The position numbers and the translations under genes are program-made. Shown one piece after another: positions 58,469 to 64,000 of a stretch of 64,000 nt of DNA. The stretch's first letter is position 1. Each line of letters opens with the position of its first letter. The notes under the pieces are model-generated. The model was given only the letters and a program-made list of their open reading frames with translations, made no database searches and was not told where the DNA came from. Where the stretch lies: the NCBI RefSeq assembly GCF_028389875.1, contig NC_084667.1:63466570-63530569 (forward strand). Direction: 5' to 3'. The DNA is from Rhea pennata. Lineage: Eukaryota > Chordata > Aves > Rheiformes > Rheidae.

Positions 58469-59359
58469 GGAACATTTTGAGCCTTTAAAAATGTATGGAC
58501 TTAGACACTACAGTACTACTGCACTTAATGTTAAATTTTGTAAAAAGGGAATGTGGTCTCTATAAAGAAAGTGAATTGTTCTAATATAAAGTGACATCTA
58601 CCTACAGCAACGTTAAATTAAAAGCATTTGTTAGGTCACTAAATAAGGAAATATTCACTTCTTTTTAATTAAGAGCACCTATTTTTCCAATCTTGAACGG
58701 TATTTCCCTGTTGATACGTAGCTGCTGCTCCTGCTTGGTGAGATATTTATTAGGTGCCCTAATTTTACTCTATTTGCATACAGGGGAAGGTACATTCACT
58801 ACTACATATCCTTACAGCATACATATTTCTAGATAACCAGAATTTATGTAAGAAAATTAATAAAATTTCTCATGCTAAGCTACAGATGGATGCATATTTC
58901 ATCCCAAGCAAAGGCCAATTAAAAAATGAGCGAAAAAAGTGGAAAATTCCACTGCAGTATAATTCAACCTTATTTATCCATTAGTCCTCTTACTTGCATT
59001 ATGCAATTTTTTGTACACATGCAGTTCAGAGTTTTCATACGTTTATCATTCAGAAAGATTTTTAAAATTATTCTTCTGCAGCCTCAGCTCCTGAAAGCTT
59101 CAAATTAATTTCAAGATCAGATTTCCTCCTAATACACAATCTGTCACTCTTCTCTTGCATTCCCACTAGCCTCTGGCTAATCATTTGATCACTTATCCTT
59201 TGTTGTGTGCTTACTCTTTGTTTTTAAGAGAGGAGTCCTATTTCACTGAATTCCACTCCTAAGTAGGGAGCCAATCATGCACCAAGAAACTTGCACATGC
59301 TAAACATTTGTACCCATCTCCCCTTCTCTGGGCATATGGGAAACAACCTCACATAGTAC

Positions 59360-59379
59360 TTTTTTTTTTTTTTTTTTTT
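59360..59379. repeat. T20 homopolymer
   Basis: 20 consecutive T bases about 0.9 kb from the T38 run, in the same orientation. Confidence 0.95.
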
Positions 59380-62300
59380 GTAGTTTACATTCTCCTGTTT
59401 ATTCTAGAAGATGAAGAAAACGAGTAATAAATACAGAATTTTTCTTTATATACCAATGCTTAAAAGAGGCATGAATCTCTCACACAGACCTGTGCAGGAC
59501 ACCCATGCTAAATTCAGAGTTTAATAAGTCAAATCCTGCTTCTTTTTCATTTGCAAATACAGTTGTACTTCTCACAAACAACAGCTCCTTGCAGCTTTAC
59601 TTAGTGTGCAATTAAGAGACATTACCCACTGCATGATCCTGCAAAATAGTACAAAGTGAGTGAAGAATGTTATTTGTGGGGGTTTTTTTGTTTGTTTGTT
59701 TTAAGTTGAAACCGGAATAGTGAGGTGTCTTGAAAATGGACGCAAGACTCAGAAGGATTATTATCTCAAGTAGGAATGAAGTACACACAGTATGACAGAG
59801 AATGTGTCTCTGGCTCCAAATAGGAAACTTTACACAGCTTTCTTGATGCCTGGCATGACCAAAGGCATGTCAAGTTATCCTGTAAAAAACTGTCAGCTAT
59901 CCTTAGAGGTCTTAGTGTATAATGAAAGGAAGAGCTTACATATTACAAGGCTAAACTGTGACACAAGTGAACATATCAAAAAGAATACCTCATGTTTTCA
60001 TTTATTAATCTGTGAAGTATTACTTGAAAAATAATTGTAATATTTTAATGTCAAACTTTTAAAGCACGTTTTATCACATATGAAAGTTACACTAATGGTT
60101 GGTCACTTAGCGTTAGATGTCAAGCATTCAAAAAACTAGCTAATGTCAAAAGTAACGCTCTCTTTGCGGTCAGAGTTCACTCCCCTTACACGCACCTAGT
60201 ACAAGAAAGCAGAGAAGCATCATCTAGCAAGACACAGTAGGTAATATAATAGAGCTTATTGCTATTGCACCCTAGTCCCATTGCTTAAATACAAAAAGAA
60301 TAATGTTTTCTTCATGCTGCCTTCTGCAATTAGTCACCTATCTTTAGTACAGAACGAGACAGGTTTCTTGCAGGACAAGTGACACAATGACATGATTTGA
60401 AGCTTTAGCAATATGCATATGCAACAAATGCTGAACTACAACTACACGAGCAACTTTAACAGGGGACTTTCCTAATTTTTAAGCCCCAGCTTTGCGTATT
60501 TAATGTTATTTTAAAGTAAGTACTAAGAATTGCTTGATGAAGAACTAAGATCTGAACTTAATAGCCCTAGTCCCTGAAATGCCATAAAACAGCATTCAGC
60601 AGAAATCAAAACAATGCTATTATTCAATTATTCAATAGGCTCACCACTTTCTTGAAAGCAGCAAGGAACTACATTCTGAAAATACAGACCATTTTACCAT
60701 GCTCTGAAAAGTTGAAATTGGCTGTCTGACAGAAAAGAAAATGTTTTGTAAATGAAGAGTACTGGTATTACACTTTCATTATTACATTTTAACCTGTTAT
60801 GACACTACCAGATATGACTCATTTTAAATATACATGTATTATTCAGAACATCCCTATTGTGCTATAATATTATTTTACACTGACCATATGGGACCATATC
60901 TGAAAAACTATTAGTTGCTAGAGGAAAAAGAAACCAAGGTTGTTTTAAAAATAGCTCAAAAAATCATTCTATCTTTTGAGGTAGCTCAATCTTAAACCAA
61001 ATATGTGACTGGCTTGTTGGTTACAAAAGCAAGAAGTGTAGATTTTCCTTAATATCCGACCCAAAAAAGAGCAGTTGCTAAAGTCCACAGCAATGATGCT
61101 AGAGAACATATGTTTATACACGAATTAAATGTACATGATTTATTCTTTCCCTAGAAAATGCCTGGTCATGAACCCCTTCAAATCATTTCATCAAAGGGAC
61201 TGAATTCTGTTCTTCTGGTTAGTTTTTCCCGATCTACCACTTTGGCTGATCATATTAGATCAATATGACAATGGCTTGCATTATCAAGCACTACGCAAAA
61301 GTGGGACCAAGCTGCCCTCCAAGCTTCGTGTAGGAGAAGGTGAGGGGCAAGTGGGAAAAAATAGAAAAAGAAGAAGGACGCTGACTTGAGAGCTGGAACA
61401 AGTCGGCAGTAGTCTTGGCATGTGGCTGTGGGTTATACCAGGTAAGAAAGAAAAAAAATCCTCACAAATATCTGTGCATAATTGAGACAAATGAAAATAT
61501 TTACCACTGTTTACCTCAGTAGAAGAATCTAGTCAGTAAGATCCTCATTTTTGCCAAAACATTGAAAAAATTAGATATTAGGAGATAGAAACAGTACTGG
61601 AATAAACACTACCGATTCTTACTCACTCCAGTTTAACTGAACTACATCTTTTATAGCAACTTAAGTGACAAATCCATTTAGGCTTATGTCTTTCCTTTGC
61701 TGGTATGGAGGTAGTTTAAATTTGAATCTGTCCTGATCCAAGGTATGTGACAAAGTGAAAAATGAAAGCAAGGAAGGATTTCTAGAATGAAAGCGAAACT
61801 AGGGAGCAGAATATTGGATTTTTGGCAAGCTCATTTTTTCTGCCAAGAAATTAGACTGAAATAGAAAGATGGGAAGTATTTCAGTATCTCATCTAGCTCC
61901 TACTAAGTAATTCAAAACTGCAAAAACATCAGGAATGATGCATGAATGCCACTGAAAACCATCAAGTATTTTGGCCCTCACATCATATGTCCTTAAGAGT
62001 CATGCTCATTTGTTTTCATTTTGTAACAAATCCACCACACACAATTTTAAGGACTCCCACAATCGCTTGATACATTGGTTTTATATTTCCTCTTACCAGA
62101 AGCTTAAAAATTGACAAGATTTGAGGTCTTTCTTTTACACACACAGACTAGAGTGTGCTAGAGGAGATATAGTGGTTGTTCATACGGGGAAGTTATGACA
62201 ATATAAAAAGCCTGTCAACTTTTAGGCCATTTTTCACTTAATAGACCCTCATCATGATGAATTTCCTCTCCCTTTCAAGTTTAGCTTTTAGCTGAATTAT

Positions 62301-63290
62301 TTGGAAACTTAAGTTAAGCTTTTTAAAAAAAACAAACCAAAAAAACTCCCAAAACGATTTTTATCCCACAGGGGCAGATTTATTTTGGTAAAACTTCATT
62401 AGTATAATTGTATTTCAATAATACTGGCCTAACTTGTGCAAGTGTTACCCACATAGCTCCAAATATATTAAACTCTGCAGAATATCTGTAGGGAGTATTT
62501 TCGTTTTGTTTTGAAAGCAGGCTTACTCTTTACAGTATCAAACCTTTCCAAAAACAATTCTCTGCAATACAAATAAACAACATCATTGGTCATCAAGTTG
62601 CTAAATTAGCACAGGAGCTGACAAACCTGCCCTTAATTAAGGCAGCTCTGCACTAGAAATCTTCATTTTAAACCAGTGAGGATAATTAGGCTTTCAGGTC
62701 AAAAGTAAACTGCATTATGAAAACAAACATTCAGGTTTGCTTGAAAACCTGATTAGATCTCCTGTACTTAGTGGAAGCTCAGTGATTTCTTAAAAGATTA
62801 AGCATACAGTTATCAGCATGTAATGTATTATGTTTTATTCTTCCATGATTTGCACCATTCATTTATTTCCAAATTTGGTAGAGTACTGCAGTGTGATTAA
62901 AGACGGGTATTCCCCTCTCCATTCTCTCAAAATAAATATGTTCAAATTTGAGACAAGCTTTGCAAATACTTTTTGAAATATTCAATATTCAGAATTAGAG
63001 AATTTTGAAGAAAAATTAAAAACTAATTTGCAAAGTAAAAATGCCTAATTAACTAGATAATATAAAAAGTATTTTCTAAGATATAAGAAAAAAAATGTAT
63101 TAAGAATGAGCTTGTTTGTGCACACACAGCACCTGCGAGCGCAGCCGCGCAGAGAGCATACGCGCATCCACGTACGCCAACTGGGGATTACGGATGTCGT
63201 TAGGAAGCTCGTAAAAAAGGAAACCCCGCAGGTAAAGCAGCCGGCCCGTCCCCAGCAGGGCCAGGAGCGCTCGGCGCGGCGACCGCGGCG

Positions 63291-63325
63291 CCCGGCCCGG
63301 CCCGGCCCGGCCCGGCCCGGCCCGG
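63291..63325. repeat. (CCCGG)7 pentanucleotide tract
   Basis: Seven perfect CCCGG units. On the minus strand it reads as GGG runs separated by CC, which fits a canonical G-quadruplex-forming motif. It ends directly at the CTCF-like site. Confidence 0.95.
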
Positions 63326-63337
63326 CCACCAGGTGGC
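63326..63337 (+). promoter_or_regulatory. CTCF core motif match
   Basis: CCACCAGGTGGC fits the CTCF core consensus CCASYAGRKGGC at all 12 positions. It lies in the CpG island directly after the CCCGG tract. The match is seen in sequence; occupancy is inferred. Confidence 0.55.
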
Positions 63338-64000
63338 GATGCGAGCGCACGGCTGCACCCGCTCCGCTCCGCCCGCCCCCACCGCGGAGAGAAACACCGA
63401 TGTTATACTGACACACGTGTATGTGTTTTATATATAATATAGAAAATTCGTATTTAATATATATTTCCAATGGTTACACTTGTTTATTTACTTCGGAAAA
63501 GATGTCAAATGTGAACTACCCTGATTAAAACAGAGTAATAAAGCGTGGCTGAAGAGAACTGAATCTCCTCTCACTCACGAGCATCTATTCGCTCTCTACA
63601 GCATCCAGGCAGACCAGACAGCTTGAGGATAAAACCCTGCCTGAGGGATACGGAACAACCCCTCCCTCCCTCCCTCACCATTGCGAAGCAGCAAGTTTTC
63701 CACCCTTCTGAGCACGTTAACTGCAGAATATTGAAACGAAATCTGGGAGAAACACTTACAGAAGTTTTACATAATTAAACTGTATTTGCATTTGAAAGTT
63801 TACAGTTCTTCGTAGAGCAAAGATATTACTTTGATAGATATCTGGAAAACTTAGGGAAGCTGCAGAGAGGCGGCACTGGTCATTTGGCTAGAAGCCAAAA
63901 CAGGCAAACGCTCATAGGGCCCTTTAACACGGGAATTCCTGTATCTCAGCCTATTTGGAAAAAGGCTGCAAAACAGATTGCTCCAAGAACTCCTTGTAGA

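Larger units (their letters stand above)
57191..63100 (-). other. SLC38A6: Probable SLC38A6 upstream intron sequence
   Basis: AT-rich DNA upstream of the first identified exon. I looked for reverse-strand segments coding for MNAIMGSGIL, SYEDLG and FGLPGKL, motifs expected in the missing N-terminal exons, and found none. It contains T runs at 58428-58465 and 59360-59379. Intron status is inferred from the incomplete 5' end of the gene model. Confidence 0.6.
63105..63400. promoter_or_regulatory. Isolated CpG island with (CCCGG)7 and CTCF motif
   Basis: Compact GC- and CpG-rich block in an otherwise AT-rich region, immediately followed by AT-rich sequence with TATATATAATATA near 63430. It contains a CCCGG pentamer repeat, a CTCF consensus and a plausible donor (CAG|GTAAAG at 63231/63232) on the plus strand. 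It could be an intragenic or alternative promoter, or the promoter of a divergent transcript. No N-terminal SNAT6 or TRMT5 sequence was recognised within it. Confidence 0.5.

Noticed and set aside
63045-63470. 141-codon minus-strand ORF across the CpG island
   Set aside because: Content is dominated by the CCCGG repeat (Gly-Pro-Gly-Arg-Ala) and AT-rich ends; not similar to the SNAT6 N-terminus.
57191-64000. Search for SLC38A6 exons encoding the N-terminus, TM1 and TM2
   Set aside because: No reverse-strand segment matching the expected motifs (MNAIMGSGIL, SYEDLG, FGLPGKL) was found, so they were not annotated.

Overview
The window is vertebrate nuclear DNA, most likely from a bird. Three things point that way: genes are split into short GT-AG exons, a CR1-type LINE fragment lies at about 30.76-31.02 kb, and recognisable interspersed repeats are otherwise scarce. 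Other CR1-bearing sauropsids such as turtles and crocodilians cannot be excluded. There are no bacterial-type genes or operons and no CRISPR array.

The only protein-coding gene I can support is SLC38A6 (SNAT6, a sodium-coupled neutral amino acid transporter family member) on the minus strand. Eleven consecutive coding exons lie between 57190 and 37114. Joined, they keep one reading frame and give 322 residues plus a stop codon. This corresponds to about residues 136-456 of the 456-residue human protein as I remember it, from the end of transmembrane segment 3 to the C-terminus. The exons for the N-terminus and TM1-TM2 were not found between 57.2 and 64 kb and presumably lie beyond the right edge.

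Layout: 1-31 kb is the region 3' of SLC38A6. It is a gene desert of mixed composition, punctuated by a series of CpG-island-like blocks (about 4.2-4.6, 11.4-11.9, 14.1-14.7, 15.46-16.72, 21.75-22.25, 24.57-25.25, 25.6-26.05, 26.3-26.4 and 27.8-28.0 kb), none with a recognisable ORF. 31-37 kb is AT-rich flank with a CR1 fragment and small duplications. 37.1-57.2 kb is the 3' two-thirds of SLC38A6, with AT-rich introns. 57.2-64 kb is probably further SLC38A6 intron. It contains an isolated CpG island at 63.1-63.4 kb with a (CCCGG)7 tract directly abutting a consensus CTCF motif.

In mammals SLC38A6 is followed by TMEM30B and PRKCH. Neither was recognised here, so the left 37 kb is best read as intergenic and regulatory sequence between SLC38A6 and its next neighbour. 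I found no convincing new biological system. The best leads are the orphan CpG islands, the intragenic CpG/G-quadruplex/CTCF block, a tandem NAGNAG splice acceptor in SLC38A6, and a TATA/MEF2-like element in front of an orphan CpG island.
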